64,000 nucleotides of DNA from Ardenticatenales bacterium (GCA_020634575.1 JACKBM010000003.1:62001-126000); one strand, 5' to 3'. Positions 8,793 to 18,911 are shown, numbered from the stretch's first letter. A program made the numbers and translations. The notes: generated by a model not told the origin, from the letters alone.

Positions 8793-10475
8793 TTAATCGC
8801 GCCGTAGACGGCGATAAGTGATACGTTTAGGCCGCTCAGCCGCCGCGCCCAACCGTCGCTTGCGATCCTGCTCATACTCGGCGTAGTTGCCGATGAACCA
8901 GTACACTTCGCTATCCCCTTCAAAGGCCATGATGTGCGTCGCCACCCGGTCCAGGAACCAGCGATCATGCGAGATGACCAGCGCTGAGCCGGCAAAGCTT
9001 TCCAGCGCATCTTCCAGCGCCCGCAGGGTGTTGACATCCAGGTCGTTGCTGGGCTCGTCCAGCAGCAGCACGTTGGCGCCTGATTTCAGGATCTTGGCCA
9101 GGTGCACCCGGTTGCGTTCGCCGCCGGACAGATCGCCCACCAGCTTTTGCTGGTCGGAGCCGGAGAAGTTGAAGCGGGAGACAAAGGCGCGTGAGTTGAC
9201 GCGGCGGCCGCCCAGCATCATCTGTTCTTCCCCGCCGGAGATCTCCTGCCAGACGGTGTTGCCGTCATTCAAACTGTCGCGCGACTGGTCGACATAGCCC
9301 AGGTCCACCGTCTCACCAACACGTAAACTCCCATCGTCCGGGTTGTCCTGATCAGTGATCATGCGGAACAAGGTCGTCTTGCCGGCGCCATTAGGCCCGA
9401 CAATGCCGACGATGGCGCCCGGCGGAATGTCAAAGCTCAGGTTTTCGTACAGCAACTTGTCGCCAAACGCTTTGCTGATGCCATCAGCCCGCACGACGAC
9501 ATCGCCCAGCCGGCGGCCCGGTGGGATGAAGATCTCGCGTTCCTCGCGGGCCAGCTCCACGTCCTGATTAAGCAGGTCGTTGTACCGGTTGATACGGGCC
9601 TGGCGCTTGGTCTGCTTCGCTTTGGGCGTCATCTGCAACCATTCCAGCTCGCGCTGCAGAGTTTTCTGGCGCTGGGACTCTGATTTTTCCTCGCGGGCCA
9701 GCCGATCCTGTTTCTGCTCGAGCCAGGAGGAGTAATTGCCGCGCCAGGGAATGCCGTGGCCCCGATCCAGCTCCAAAATCCAGCCGGCGACGTTGTCCAG
9801 GAAGTAACGGTCATGGGTGACGGCGATGACGGTACCTTCGTAATCACGCAAATGGCGCTCCAGCCAGGCAACCGACTCCGCATCCAGGTGGTTGGTTGGC
9901 TCGTCCAGCAGCAGGATGTCTGGTTTTTGCAGTAGCAAGCGGCAAAGGGCGACACGGCGGCGTTCACCGCCGGAGAGGACGGCGACCGAAGTTTCGGCCG
10001 GGGGGCAGCGCAACGCTTCCATGGCCAGACCCAGCCGGCTGTCCAGATCCCAGGCGTTCATATGGTCCAATTTGTCCTGCAGCCGGCCCTGCTCCTCGAT
10101 GAGCGCATCCATCTCATCGGGCGTTAGCTCTTCGCCGAAGCGCAGGTTAAGCTCGTCGAAGGCGCGCAGGGCATCGACGACCTCCTGGGTCCCTTCCTCG
10201 ACAATGTCGCGGACGGTTTTGCTTTCGTCCAGCTGCGGCTCCTGCTCCAGGAAGCCGACGGTGAAGCCGGGCGAGAGCATCGTCTCGCCGATAAAGTCGG
10301 TGTCCACGCCGGCCATAATGCGCAGCAGGCTGCTTTTGCCGGACCCATTCAAACCCAGGACGCCGATTTTGGCGCCATAAAAATAGGAAAGGGAAATGTC
10401 TTTGATGACCTGGCGATTAGGCGGGTAGATTTTGCCCACGCCGACCATGGAATAGATGATTTTGTTATCACTCAT
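8793..10475 (-). CDS. ettA: Energy-dependent translational throttle protein EttA (ABC-F)
   Basis: The 560-residue ABC-F protein has two complete ATPase domains and no membrane segments. The first has Walker [10 protein letters not shown], signature LSGGERRR and Walker [13 protein letters not shown]. The second has Walker [10 protein letters not shown], signature LSGGERNR and Walker [12 protein letters not shown]. The start, [20 protein letters not shown], and the arm and linker regions match EttA closely. EttA binds the ribosomal E site and gates the first elongation steps according to ATP/ADP level. Length equals the family norm (about 555). No strong ribosome-binding site is seen ahead of the ATG at 10475. 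The 97-bp spacer upstream is AT-richer than the surroundings and probably holds its promoter. Confidence 0.95.
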   Translation of the reverse strand: MSDNKIIYSMVGVGKIYPPNRQVIKDISLSYFYGAKIGVLGLNGSGKSSLLRIMAGVDTDFIGETMLSPGFTVGFLEQEPQLDESKTVRDIVEEGTQEVVDALRAFDELNLRFGEELTPDEMDALIEEQGRLQDKLDHMNAWDLDSRLGLAMEALRCPPAETSVAVLSGGERRRVALCRLLLQKPDILLLDEPTNHLDAESVAWLERHLRDYEGTVIAVTHDRYFLDNVAGWILELDRGHGIPWRGNYSSWLEQKQDRLAREEKSESQRQKTLQRELEWLQMTPKAKQTKRQARINRYNDLLNQDVELAREEREIFIPPGRRLGDVVVRADGISKAFGDKLLYENLSFDIPPGAIVGIVGPNGAGKTTLFRMITDQDNPDDGSLRVGETVDLGYVDQSRDSLNDGNTVWQEISGGEEQMMLGGRRVNSRAFVSRFNFSGSDQQKLVGDLSGGERNRVHLAKILKSGANVLLLDEPSNDLDVNTLRALEDALESFAGSALVISHDRWFLDRVATHIMAFEGDSEVYWFIGNYAEYEQDRKRRLGAAAERPKRITYRRLRRD

Positions 10476-10572
10476 AGATGGAAATCTTTTACTTCACTTT
10501 AAAAAGGCGTATTTTCTGCCACTCTGCTCAGAGGGAAGTTGTAACACAGAGCTGAGGAATAGGAAAGAGGGC

Positions 10573-11637
10573 TTACAGGCGACAGAGCTGGCGCAGCTCC
10601 TGACCGCGCCGAATCACCTTTTCATAAATGTCGGCGTGCCGGAAGCGGCTCATGCCAACCTGGCCAAAGAGCTTGTGAGCGCCGGTGAAGCTGTCCTGAT
10701 CACATTCCGCCACTACCCGGTAGATACCGCGCCGGTAGTAGGCCCGGAACGCGTGTTGCAGCAGCGCGGTGGCCACACCTTGCCGGCGCCAGGGCCGGCG
10801 CACGCTGACGCTGCCGATCTGGCCGCTATCCTGCCATTCCACCGTCCGGGCCGCGCCAATGCAGGAACCGACGACTTCCTCGCCCTGCACGGCCACAAAG
10901 CAAAGGCCATGGGTGTTGAAGTAGGGATCGTCGTCAAAAAAGGTGGCGGCTTCTACCAGCTCGTCTTCGGGGGCGTGGGGCGGCTCCGGGAACTGGGCAG
11001 TGATGTGGCCCCAATGGTCGCGGTAGGCTTCGAGCATCGCGGTGCCGACTGTCGGCCAGTCCCGATAAGGATTGAGCTCACGCACGCGGATGCCATCGGG
11101 CCAGCGCGGCGCCTGTGGTTCATGGGTCAGGCTGGTTTCGAAGTGAGCCCAGCGGCGAACCGGGGCAAAACCGGCCCGCTGGACAAGTTCACGGCCATCC
11201 AGATCGCTGGCGTGCAGGCTGAGCTGCAGGGAGACCTGGCTACCGGCCGGTGCCTGCAAACACCGCACATGCGCCTTCCGCTCTGCCCAGCGCAATAGCG
11301 TCCGCCCAATGCCTGCTCCCCGATAATGGGGGTGCACCGCGCCGTTGATTTCCATGACGACGCCCGGATGCTCCGCTTCCAACTGCAGATAGCCCACAAC
11401 CTCATCCGCCGGCGTCGTCACCACAACGGTGTTTTCCGGCGCATTGAAATATTGCTTGGGCCATAAAGAAGCATATTGTTCCAGGAGGATCGTCGAGGTG
11501 CCCAAAATGCTCCGTGAATGGGCATTCAGGAGGGCAACAATACTGGGAATATCGGTGGCACGAGATGGACGAATCAGATAGTCGTCCAGATGTAACGTGT
11601 CGGTAATGGCCAGGTTGCTCAGTGTTGTCGGTGACAT
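10573..11637 (-). CDS. Tandem GNAT-family N-acetyltransferase
   Basis: The protein has 354 residues from ATG 11637. I prefer this to the longer frame from 11685 because agaaggaa lies just upstream of 11637 and the extra N-terminus (Cys- and Arg-rich) looks untranslated. Two GNAT folds sit in tandem: residues about 15-165 (HPHYRGAGIGRTLL is the acetyl-CoA loop) and about 185-345 (RPWRRQGVATALLQHAF is the second acetyl-CoA loop). Both pyrophosphate loops look functional. Tandem GNATs include mycothiol synthase-like and antibiotic-modifying enzymes, but nothing here identifies the acceptor. Monocistronic. Confidence 0.87.
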   Translation of the reverse strand: MSPTTLSNLAITDTLHLDDYLIRPSRATDIPSIVALLNAHSRSILGTSTILLEQYASLWPKQYFNAPENTVVVTTPADEVVGYLQLEAEHPGVVMEINGAVHPHYRGAGIGRTLLRWAERKAHVRCLQAPAGSQVSLQLSLHASDLDGRELVQRAGFAPVRRWAHFETSLTHEPQAPRWPDGIRVRELNPYRDWPTVGTAMLEAYRDHWGHITAQFPEPPHAPEDELVEAATFFDDDPYFNTHGLCFVAVQGEEVVGSCIGAARTVEWQDSGQIGSVSVRRPWRRQGVATALLQHAFRAYYRRGIYRVVAECDQDSFTGAHKLFGQVGMSRFRHADIYEKVIRRGQELRQLCRL

Positions 11638-11842
11638 GGCGCTATTCCTTCTCACACAGCACACAACAAAATCTGACATGCGCAAACATGCCGGGCGTGC
11701 AGATGTATGTTGTCTTTTACCAATACGTGAGGAGTTACCGTCGCGGCTAGTTGGGTAAGCGGCAAGAGAAGTACAGCTTTAGCCTCCCATACCTGCTATA
11801 CCACTCACCCGGGCCTGTTTTTAATGGAAAATAACCCTGTTG

Positions 11843-13693
11843 TCAAGGAATATCCATAGCACAGCGAAAACCGAGGTTGGCCCGGCTGACTTCAGGGACA
11901 AAAGATCCGCGGGTTGTAATGGTCACATCACCCCGGGAAAACCAGGATCCACCCCGGATAACTCTGGCTTCCCCGTCCAGTGGCCCCAGCGGATTTAGTT
12001 CTGACGCTTCGTCGTAATAGCCGGCATCGTACCAATCCGCCACCCATTCCATCACATTGCCGAGCATGTCCAGGGCGCCGATGGGCGAACGCCCATCCGG
12101 GTAGGAACCGACCGGCGCGGTGTCCTGGTTCCCATCGTCAAATTGGGCATCGCGCCATTCCTGGGCGCAGTTGACATCGCAATAATTGAGCAGGGTGCCG
12201 TTAAAATTGTCACCCCAGGGGTAGAGCGTGCGCTCAAACTCAATTGGGTCAAAACCGGCAGCACGCTCCCACTCCGCTTCGGTGGGCAGGCGGGCGCCGC
12301 GCCATTCGCAAAAGGCGTTGGCCTTGTCCCAGTTAACGAAGATGACGGGGTAATTATCATACTCGCTGGAGCTGTAATAAACCGGATGGTAAGAAGCCGT
12401 GAGCCGATCCGGCTCGACACAGGCGCCATCGCTGACACACGCCTTGTACTCGCCATTTGTCACTTCTGTTTCGTCGATATAGTACGCTTCCAGGACCGCC
12501 AGGTGCGAGGGTCGTTCATTGTTTTCGCCCTCGTCGTTGCCCATGCGGAAGACGCCGCCGGGGACGTAGAGCATCCGCGAGCCGGTCTCATTTTCGATGG
12601 GCGATGGCGTGGCGGTCGGGAAAAGCGTCGGCGTGGGGGTGGGCGGGTCTGGCGAGGCAATCGCGGTGATGGCGGCGATCACCTGGGATTGGAAGGTGGC
12701 CGTCGCGTTGACCTCGCTGCCGCCGGGTAGAGTTTCCGGCCGGTTGGCGTAAAAATAACCGGCGATCAACCCCGTAAAGAAAATGATCAGAAACAACAGG
12801 CCGCCAATCGTGCGCAGCTCAATCTGCCGCCGCCGTTGCACCGGCTGTTTGGGCGGTGGCAGCCGGCCGTAAAGGGCATTGTCAGTGCGGCGGGGGCCGT
12901 CTGGCTGGTAAATGGTGCGCCCGGAAGGTCGGTTGAGGGCGTTGGCGAACTCGATGGCCGTTTCGTAGCGCACATCGGGGCGCAAATCCATGGCCCGGTT
13001 GGCCACCAGCGACAGATACGGCTCCGAATCCGGGTTGATTTCGCGGGCTGATTTTAACTCGGCCAGACCGCTTTCGCGCCGCAACCCGTCCGGCGGCTTC
13101 TGGTTGGTGAGCAGGGTGTAGAGCGTGGCGCCCAGACTGTAAATGTCGCTCTGGCGGCTGATCGTCTGCTGTTTCTGCTGCTCTGGCGCCGCGTAGCCGC
13201 TGTTGCCCGGCGGGATGCCCAGCCCCGGCAGGCCGGTGTCGACGAGGTAGACCTGACCGGCCGGTGTCACCCGAATATTGGCTGGCTTCACATTCAGATG
13301 AAGCTGCTCTTGCTCGTGGATGTAATTCAGGATAGCGCTGGCGTCTTGCAGCCACAGGATGATCAGGTCGGACGGCAGCGGCCCATATTGATCCAGCAGC
13401 TCCTGCAGGCTGACACCGTCGATGTATTCCATGACCAGGTATTGCCCGACGTCGTCCAGGGCAAAATGGTCCAGGATCTCCGGCAGCCCCTCATGCTTGA
13501 GACGGCTGAGCCGGCGGGCCTCGGCCCGAAAAGCGCGCTGCACCTGGCCAGAGCTGTCCAGATACTCCTTGATGGCGCACTCTTTTTCCGCCCGCAGATC
13601 CCAGGCCCGATACACCGCCCCATACGCCCCCTCGGCCAGGAGGCTGATGATGCGATAGCGATCGTTGAGGGTTTCGTGCGGCAATAATGGCAT
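11843..13693 (-). CDS. Membrane pseudokinase fused to an FGE/sulfatase-modifying domain
   Basis: The protein has 616 residues from ATG 13693; a GTG at 13723 would add ten residues but kinases of this group start near MPLLPHETLNDRYRI. Order: Ser/Thr kinase fold (residues 10-260), a single membrane helix near 305-325 (GGLLFLIIFFTGLIAGYF), a Thr/Pro linker, and a C-terminal formylglycine-generating-enzyme-like domain (FRMGNDEGE, LPTEAEWERA, GNVMEWVADW, RVIRGGSW). The kinase keeps Lys42 and Asp152 (DTG instead of DFG) but the catalytic loop is HLNVKPAN, with Asn134 where Asp is required, so it is probably inactive. The FGE domain should lie outside the membrane. Kinase-FGE fusions are common in Chloroflexota; their role is unclear. 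Confidence 0.85.
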   Translation of the reverse strand: MPLLPHETLNDRYRIISLLAEGAYGAVYRAWDLRAEKECAIKEYLDSSGQVQRAFRAEARRLSRLKHEGLPEILDHFALDDVGQYLVMEYIDGVSLQELLDQYGPLPSDLIILWLQDASAILNYIHEQEQLHLNVKPANIRVTPAGQVYLVDTGLPGLGIPPGNSGYAAPEQQKQQTISRQSDIYSLGATLYTLLTNQKPPDGLRRESGLAELKSAREINPDSEPYLSLVANRAMDLRPDVRYETAIEFANALNRPSGRTIYQPDGPRRTDNALYGRLPPPKQPVQRRRQIELRTIGGLLFLIIFFTGLIAGYFYANRPETLPGGSEVNATATFQSQVIAAITAIASPDPPTPTPTLFPTATPSPIENETGSRMLYVPGGVFRMGNDEGENNERPSHLAVLEAYYIDETEVTNGEYKACVSDGACVEPDRLTASYHPVYYSSSEYDNYPVIFVNWDKANAFCEWRGARLPTEAEWERAAGFDPIEFERTLYPWGDNFNGTLLNYCDVNCAQEWRDAQFDDGNQDTAPVGSYPDGRSPIGALDMLGNVMEWVADWYDAGYYDEASELNPLGPLDGEARVIRGGSWFSRGDVTITTRGSFVPEVSRANLGFRCAMDIP

Positions 13694-13707
13694 GATAGGC
13701 TCGTAGA

Positions 13708-13728
13708 GACGTGCCGCCGGCACGTCTG
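13708..13728 (-). promoter_or_regulatory. Hairpin in the 5' leader of the pseudokinase gene
   Basis: agacgtgcc and ggcacgtct form a perfect 9-bp stem with a 3-base loop, 14 bases upstream of the ATG at 13693. If the leader is transcribed, the hairpin would lie just before the ribosome-binding region and could limit initiation. It also covers the alternative GTG start at 13723, an argument against that start. It could instead be a protein-binding palindrome. Confidence 0.5.
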
Positions 13729-13789
13729 TACATGGATGGGGATTATAGCAAGCCGTGGTGATCCGTCATCCGCCCCAGGCGATTTCTCA

Positions 13790-14362
13790 TCATTGATGCT
13801 GGCTGAAGCGGGCTACGCGGGCTTCGTTGTAGGCGGCGTCGGTGAGCATGTCGGCCTCGGCGAAGGGGAGGCGGGCGCTGCTGCTGGCGAACTGCTGGAT
13901 CATCAGGTAGTCGCTGGGGATGATGGCGTCCTGGGCCTGCAGGGTGTCAATCTCGGCCAGGCTGAACCAGGCGACAGCCCCTTCATTTTGCTCACGAGCG
14001 ACTTGCGCTTCATCGCGCACGGCCACTTCGCCTACGAACAGGTAGAAATGGGCGCCGGCGTCGCCAGCTTCGCTGCGCACCCGCTCGCTGACAAAGCCGC
14101 GCCAGGCGACAAAGGTTGTGGCCAGCCCCGTCTCCTCAATCACTTCACGCTGGAGGGCGCCCGCCAGGTTTTCGCCAAACTCCCATTTGCCGCCGACCAG
14201 CGCCCACAAACCCTGGTAGGGCGCGGCCTTGCGCCTGATCAGCAGGAGCTGCGGCGCCCCGGCCTGTTCTCGCTTGATGAGTGCCAGGACGACAGGTACG
14301 GGATGGCGTTGTTCGCGCCAGCGCTGCGCCTGAGGTAGGTCGGGTAGCTCAGCGAAACTCAT
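13790..14362 (-). CDS. Nudix hydrolase
   Basis: The 190-residue protein has a perfect Nudix box between about residues 62 and 84: GKWEFGE, seven residues, then REVIEETG, matching G-x5-E-x7-REUxEExGU. The family hydrolyses nucleoside diphosphates linked to other groups, using Mg2+ held by the REVIEE glutamates. The substrate cannot be told from sequence. Its first codons overlap the last 14 bases of the upstream MOSC gene, so translation of the pair is coupled. Cytoplasmic. Confidence 0.93.
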   Translation of the reverse strand: MSFAELPDLPQAQRWREQRHPVPVVLALIKREQAGAPQLLLIRRKAAPYQGLWALVGGKWEFGENLAGALQREVIEETGLATTFVAWRGFVSERVRSEAGDAGAHFYLFVGEVAVRDEAQVAREQNEGAVAWFSLAEIDTLQAQDAIIPSDYLMIQQFASSSARLPFAEADMLTDAAYNEARVARFSQHQ

Positions 14363-15095
14363 CGCGTACCAACCGAACCGTATCGCCTATTTGAATCGTG
14401 CCCAATGTGTGGATGGCGCCGTAAATGCCGGCGCAGCTATCGCGTTCCTGGCCTACGGCCCGCAAAATGGCGCCGTCGCGGGCAGCGCTGTCCGGGTCCA
14501 GGTTGATCATGGCGCAGCGCTCGGTGCGGTAGGCGGCCTGGATCTGGGGGCTATCCGGCCGGTCGCCAAAAACCAGCCGCTCGCCCAGCCATGCATCCTC
14601 CGGCGCCGCGCCGCCCGCCTCCGTCGCGACCACGATGTTGGGCCGGAAACGGCTGCTGGTCAGCGGCTGCCCGGTCGCCCCGCTGATAGCCGCGACCGTT
14701 GCTTCGCTCATAATCGAGGCGGGCATGCAATCAAAGGTGCCGCGCGACAGCTGCATCAGGTGGATGGGCTGGCCGTAGCCCGCCGCCAGTTCCGCGCTGA
14801 GCGCCGGGTCGCTGAGGGCGTAGTCGGCACCGGCCGGTGTCTGCACCCGCACCGCTGATTGCAGCGGCTCAGCCGGGTCGACGAAATAGGGTTGGTAGAG
14901 CAGCATCTCGGGGAGCTGGCGCGCCGTCAACCAGGGAAAGCCGGTCGGGTTGCCGCTGCGTACAAAGGCATGCTTGCGGTCGCCATCAAACCCATACCAC
15001 CAGGCGCCCAACGACGACACCGCCACCCCACGCATCGACTTCACCGGATACAAATACAGCCCCGTCACCCGGGCCACAACCTCAGCTTTGCTCAT
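14349..15095 (-). CDS. MOSC domain protein with N-terminal beta-barrel
   Basis: The 248-residue protein begins with the MOSC N-terminal barrel motif ([11 protein letters not shown]) and continues with the MOSC core ([35 protein letters not shown]). Cys in RTERCAM is in the usual place for the pterin-molybdenum/persulfide-handling cysteine of MOSC proteins (mARC, YcbX, YiiM types). It may detoxify N-hydroxylated bases or carry sulfur for a metal centre; which one is unknown. The start at 15095 has GGAG nearby. It forms an overlapping two-gene operon with the Nudix hydrolase, which fits a shared task in clearing damaged nucleotides, though this is inference. Confidence 0.9.
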   Translation of the reverse strand: MSKAEVVARVTGLYLYPVKSMRGVAVSSLGAWWYGFDGDRKHAFVRSGNPTGFPWLTARQLPEMLLYQPYFVDPAEPLQSAVRVQTPAGADYALSDPALSAELAAGYGQPIHLMQLSRGTFDCMPASIMSEATVAAISGATGQPLTSSRFRPNIVVATEAGGAAPEDAWLGERLVFGDRPDSPQIQAAYRTERCAMINLDPDSAARDGAILRAVGQERDSCAGIYGAIHTLGTIQIGDTVRLVRDEFR

Positions 15096-15118
15096 TGGCT
15101 ACTCCAGGATTTTTTTCT

Positions 15119-15269
15119 GCCACGGATTAGCACGGATTAAACACGGATTTTTTCTTTTGGCGTGGCATTCTACCGTTGAGAACCTGTCCTGGGCAATTCA
15201 AAGCGCCAAAACAAGCCTGGCCCATATTCCTCAAAAAAATCCGTGCCAAATCCGTGTCAATCTGTGGCA
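15119..15269. repeat. Paired 'cacggatt' dispersed repeat, copy A
   Basis: The left arm (about 15119-15150) contains ccacggattagcacgg and a third cacggatt; the right arm (about 15239-15269) is the approximate reverse complement, with repeated atccgtg and ending tctgtggc. The arms are separated by about 90 bases and lie in the spacer between the MOSC and kinase genes. Each arm is built of short direct repeats of cacggatt with 3-4 base gaps. The same element occurs at 22351, 43867 and 46651. Confidence 0.85.
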
Positions 15270-15279
15270 AAAAACTCTT

Positions 15280-18200
15280 CTATCTCTGCGACCCATCACC
15301 CAGGGCAAGGGCTATCATCTCGGGTTCGGACAGGGTCCGGCCGGTGGCCCAGGCGACGGCGAAGGGTTCGGCGCCCAGCCGGGCCCGCGCCTGGTTCCAG
15401 GCGCTCTCACATAGCCGCTGCACGACATCCGGCCGCGGGGCGGCCAACTGCGCCCGCAACTCCTCGGCCGCGCCGAACAGGGTGGCGCAGCGGTTAAACT
15501 GCGCTTTCCCCAGCGCCAGGCGGCCGGCTGTTTCCAGCAAAATCGCCACCCCTTCCCGGTGCCCCAGCGCCTGCTTCTGCGCCAGCGCTTCGGCCAGGTA
15601 GCGCTGCGCCGCCCCCAGGTCACCCTGCTCCAGGGCCACTTCCGCCAGGTTACTGAGGGCCAGACTGGTGCCGTTTTTATTGTCCAGCTCCTCATGGATC
15701 GTCAGACAGCGCTGGAAAATCTCGGCCGCAGTTGGGTAATCCTCTTCGCTCATGGCGATGGCGCCCAAGTTGTTGAATACCATCGCTTCATTCTGCTTGT
15801 TGCCCAACCGGCGATAATGCTCGCTGCTCTGCCGATAATAATCGCGGGCCGAGGCGAGATCCCCCTGCATCCAGGCGAGGTTGCCCAGGCTGTTGAGCAC
15901 GTTGGCCACGCCGGCCTCAGCGCCACTGGCACGCAGCCGGGCCAGGCTGGAGGCGTAGACACTGCGTGCCTGGTGCAAATCCCCCTGCTTGTGATGCAGC
16001 AGGCCGAGATTATGCAGCACCAGCCCCACATCCAGGTCAGCATCAAGTTGCTCGAGCTGGGCCCGGCCGGCCTCGTAGTAGGCCCGGGCGACGGCGAAGT
16101 CGCTCTGGCGGTAGGCCAGGTGGCCGGCAACGACCAGGGCGCGGGCCTGGGCCAGGCTGGCGGGGGTGGCGGTTGGGTCGAGGGAACCGGCCGGTCCCAC
16201 CAGCCATTCCAGCCAGCGCCGCCCCTCGCGATGATGGCCACGCGCATCCCAGAAACGCCACAGCGCCTGGCCGAAGCGGGCCACCAGTTCGGCCTCACCG
16301 GCATCGGTTGCCCAGTCAAGTGCGGCGCGCAGGTTGTCGTGGGCCCAGGCCAGCCGCGCCAGCCATTGGCCTTGCTCAGGCCCTTGCAGGGCAGCCCCGC
16401 CTTCCTCAGCCAGGGCCAGGTAAAAGCGGGCATGTTGCCGTCTGATTAGCGCCTCGTCAGCGCTGGTGGCCAACTGCTCGCGGGCGTAGGCGTGAATGGT
16501 GCGCAGCATCAGGAAATTGGGCTCGCCATCCGGCCCCTCCTGCTGGCTCAAAAGACTCTTGTCGACCAGCGAACTCAACCCATCCAACAGATCCAGGCTG
16601 AGCTGTTCGTCCGGGTTGATGACCGGCAGGATCGCTTCCAGCGGCCGGGAACCGACAAAAATCGCCAGCCGGTTCAGCAGAAGCTGCTCCTGCTCCGTGA
16701 GCAGGTTGTAGCTCCAGGCGATGGCGCCGCGCAGCGTTTGCTGCCGCGAGGGTAGGGTCTGTGAGCGGCCGCTGAGCAGCTGCAATGAACCCTGGCCCAG
16801 CCGCTGCAGGATGGCCGCCGGCGACAGCATCTTGATCCGCGCGGCGGCCAACTCAATCGCCAGCGGCAGCCCGTCCAGCCGGGCGCAGATTTGGGCAACG
16901 ATGGGCGTGTTGGTTTCGTCCAGGCGAAAGCCGGGCTGGACAGCGCGGGCCCGCTCGGCAAACAGTTGAATGGCCGCGCTATCCGCCGCCGTCGCCAGGG
17001 GAGGCAGCGGGAATTCCTGCTCGCCGTAAATGTGCAGGCTTTCCCGGCTGGTGATTAGCAGTTTCAGGGTTGGGGCGCTGTTCAGCAATTCGGCCAGGGC
17101 CGGAGCCGCCGGCAGGACCTGTTCAAAATTATCCAGGAGCAGCAGCAGTTCTTGCCCGGCCAGGTGAGCGCTCAGCGCTTTGATCAGTTGGCCTTCGGCG
17201 CGTACGCCCAGCGTGCTGGCGATGGCTTCCAGCACCTGATCCGGCTCATGTAGCGCCTCCAGGGGAACAAAATGGACACCGGCCGGAAAGGCAAAAAGCA
17301 ACTGGCTGGCTACCTGCTGGCTCAGACGTGTCTTGCCGACGCCGCCAGGTCCGGTGATGGTCACGAGCCGGGTGCCGGGCGCCCCCAGCAACTCGCTCAC
17401 GGCTGCCACCTCATCCGTCCGGCCGATAAAGGAGGTGAGCTGAACCGGTAGATTGTTGGGCGGCGGGACGATGGCCTCTTCCAACAACATGGTGTCCGAA
17501 TCACCCTGGTTGAGGCGGGTTGGGGATTGGCGCAGGCTGGCCGGGATAGGTTGGGCGGCAGCCTGATCCAGATGGCGTAGCTGGCCGACCATCTCCGCAG
17601 CGGTTTGATACCGTTCGGCGGGGAGTTTGGCCAGGGCACGCAGGATTGTTTTTTCCAGCCCGGCAGGGATGTCGGCGCGCAGTTCGCTGGGTGGCGGCGG
17701 TGGTTTTTCGATATGTTGATGAATGACGGCGAGAGGGGTGGTGCCAATAAAGGGTAACCGGCCGGTCACTAGCTGGTACAGCAGCACCCCCAGCGAGTAA
17801 ATGTCGGCTCGCGGATCGCCCCGTTGCCCCAGGCCAAACTCAGGCGCCATGTAGTTGGGTGTGCCCACCATTGCCTGGGTCGCAGTCAGCTGCAGGTCAT
17901 GGGTCATCAGCTTGGCGATGCCAAAATCGGTCAGGATCGCCTGCCCCTGCTCGCCAAAAATGACGTTCGCCGGCTTGATGTCCCGGTGAATGAGGCCGCG
18001 CTGATGCGCATAACTCAACGCCTCGCCCAGCTCAACGCCAATTTGTATGACGTCGGCGATAGCCATTAATTGCTGCTCCTGGCTCAATTGCGCCAGCCGG
18101 GCAGCAACCGTCTCGCCGGGGAGATACTCCATCACCATGTAACAGAGCTCGTCCTCGACCGCAAAATCATGCACCTGCACGATGTGGGGATGGCGCAGGG

Positions 18201-18408
18201 TGGCCAGATTTTGCGCTTCCAGCCGGAAGCGCTGCAGGAAACCGCCCTGGCTGCTGAGGTAATGGTGCATCACTTTGACGGCCACTGGGCGTTCCAGCCC
18301 CGCCTGGTGAGCCTGGAAAACTGTGGCCATCCCACCCTGGCCCAGGACGTCGGTGATGCGATAACGTTCGCCGACTAAATCGCCGAACGACAGGATCCGT
18401 TGTGCCAT
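15280..18408 (-). CDS. Ser/Thr protein kinase - STAND ATPase - TPR signalling protein
   Basis: The 1042-residue protein has three parts. Residues 13-275 are an apparently active Hanks kinase: glycine loop LGQGGMA, AVKVMHH lysine, catalytic loop HRDIKPAN and DFGIAK. Residues about 325-650 are a STAND/NB-ARC-type ATPase: Walker A GPGGVGKTR, Walker B LLLLLDNFE, and a GLPLAIELAA motif. Residues about 680-1000 are tetratricopeptide repeats (for example ANVLNSLGNLAWMQGDL). No membrane helix is seen. Such proteins are thought to sense a ligand through the TPRs and switch through nucleotide-driven oligomerisation. It lies 2 bp after the metallophosphoesterase gene and has no clear ribosome-binding site of its own, pointing to translational coupling. 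Confidence 0.92.
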   Translation of the reverse strand: MAQRILSFGDLVGERYRITDVLGQGGMATVFQAHQAGLERPVAVKVMHHYLSSQGGFLQRFRLEAQNLATLRHPHIVQVHDFAVEDELCYMVMEYLPGETVAARLAQLSQEQQLMAIADVIQIGVELGEALSYAHQRGLIHRDIKPANVIFGEQGQAILTDFGIAKLMTHDLQLTATQAMVGTPNYMAPEFGLGQRGDPRADIYSLGVLLYQLVTGRLPFIGTTPLAVIHQHIEKPPPPPSELRADIPAGLEKTILRALAKLPAERYQTAAEMVGQLRHLDQAAAQPIPASLRQSPTRLNQGDSDTMLLEEAIVPPPNNLPVQLTSFIGRTDEVAAVSELLGAPGTRLVTITGPGGVGKTRLSQQVASQLLFAFPAGVHFVPLEALHEPDQVLEAIASTLGVRAEGQLIKALSAHLAGQELLLLLDNFEQVLPAAPALAELLNSAPTLKLLITSRESLHIYGEQEFPLPPLATAADSAAIQLFAERARAVQPGFRLDETNTPIVAQICARLDGLPLAIELAAARIKMLSPAAILQRLGQGSLQLLSGRSQTLPSRQQTLRGAIAWSYNLLTEQEQLLLNRLAIFVGSRPLEAILPVINPDEQLSLDLLDGLSSLVDKSLLSQQEGPDGEPNFLMLRTIHAYAREQLATSADEALIRRQHARFYLALAEEGGAALQGPEQGQWLARLAWAHDNLRAALDWATDAGEAELVARFGQALWRFWDARGHHREGRRWLEWLVGPAGSLDPTATPASLAQARALVVAGHLAYRQSDFAVARAYYEAGRAQLEQLDADLDVGLVLHNLGLLHHKQGDLHQARSVYASSLARLRASGAEAGVANVLNSLGNLAWMQGDLASARDYYRQSSEHYRRLGNKQNEAMVFNNLGAIAMSEEDYPTAAEIFQRCLTIHEELDNKNGTSLALSNLAEVALEQGDLGAAQRYLAEALAQKQALGHREGVAILLETAGRLALGKAQFNRCATLFGAAEELRAQLAAPRPDVVQRLCESAWNQARARLGAEPFAVAWATGRTLSEPEMIALALGDGSQR

Positions 18409-18410
18409 GC

Positions 18411-18911
18411 TTAACCGTTGATTGCTTTCAGCTTGTATTGATGAGCGGCGCCATCGTAAAGGCCCCAGCTGGCCGCCCCCAATCGGCCCATCACCTCGCC
18501 GGGATTAACCAGAAAGCCTCGACCAACTGCTTCCCAATTCTGCAGATGATTGTGGCCATAGCAGACAAGATCAAAGGCGGCGGATTGGGCGATACGACGG
18601 GCAGGTTCCGGGTAGTGTATCATAGCCACATCCCGGCCGTCGATGTTCAGCTCACAATAGATGCCGTGCAGGTGGAAATGGTCATGTTTGCTGGCCATCA
18701 CCTGCAACAGCCGCCCATCCGCATCATTGTTGCCGAAAATGGCGTGGATGGGGCCGGCAAAGGCCTCCGCCAGCTGCGTGACGATAAATGGGGCGCAGAA
18801 ATCGCCGCAACAGAGCAACGTGCTGGCGCCTGCCGCGTTGATCTGGGTCAAGGCCTTATCCAGATTCCAGATGTTGTCATGGATATCGGAGATGATCGCG
18901 ATTTTACTCAT
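18411..18911 (-). CDS. YfcE/MJ0936-type metallophosphoesterase
   Basis: The protein has 166 residues from ATG 18911, chosen over 18968 because gaggaaat precedes it and the phosphoesterase fold starts at once (MSKIAIISDIHDN). Metal-binding motifs are Asp9 and His11 (DIHDN), Asp37 (CGDF), GNND near 60-63 and a GHNH motif. The group includes single-domain phosphodiesterases acting on small substrates; none is implied here. It is followed after 2 bp by the kinase-STAND gene, so a phosphatase partner for the kinase is possible but unproven, since this fold usually acts on phosphodiesters rather than proteins. Confidence 0.9.
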   Translation of the reverse strand: MSKIAIISDIHDNIWNLDKALTQINAAGASTLLCCGDFCAPFIVTQLAEAFAGPIHAIFGNNDADGRLLQVMASKHDHFHLHGIYCELNIDGRDVAMIHYPEPARRIAQSAAFDLVCYGHNHLQNWEAVGRGFLVNPGEVMGRLGAASWGLYDGAAHQYKLKAING

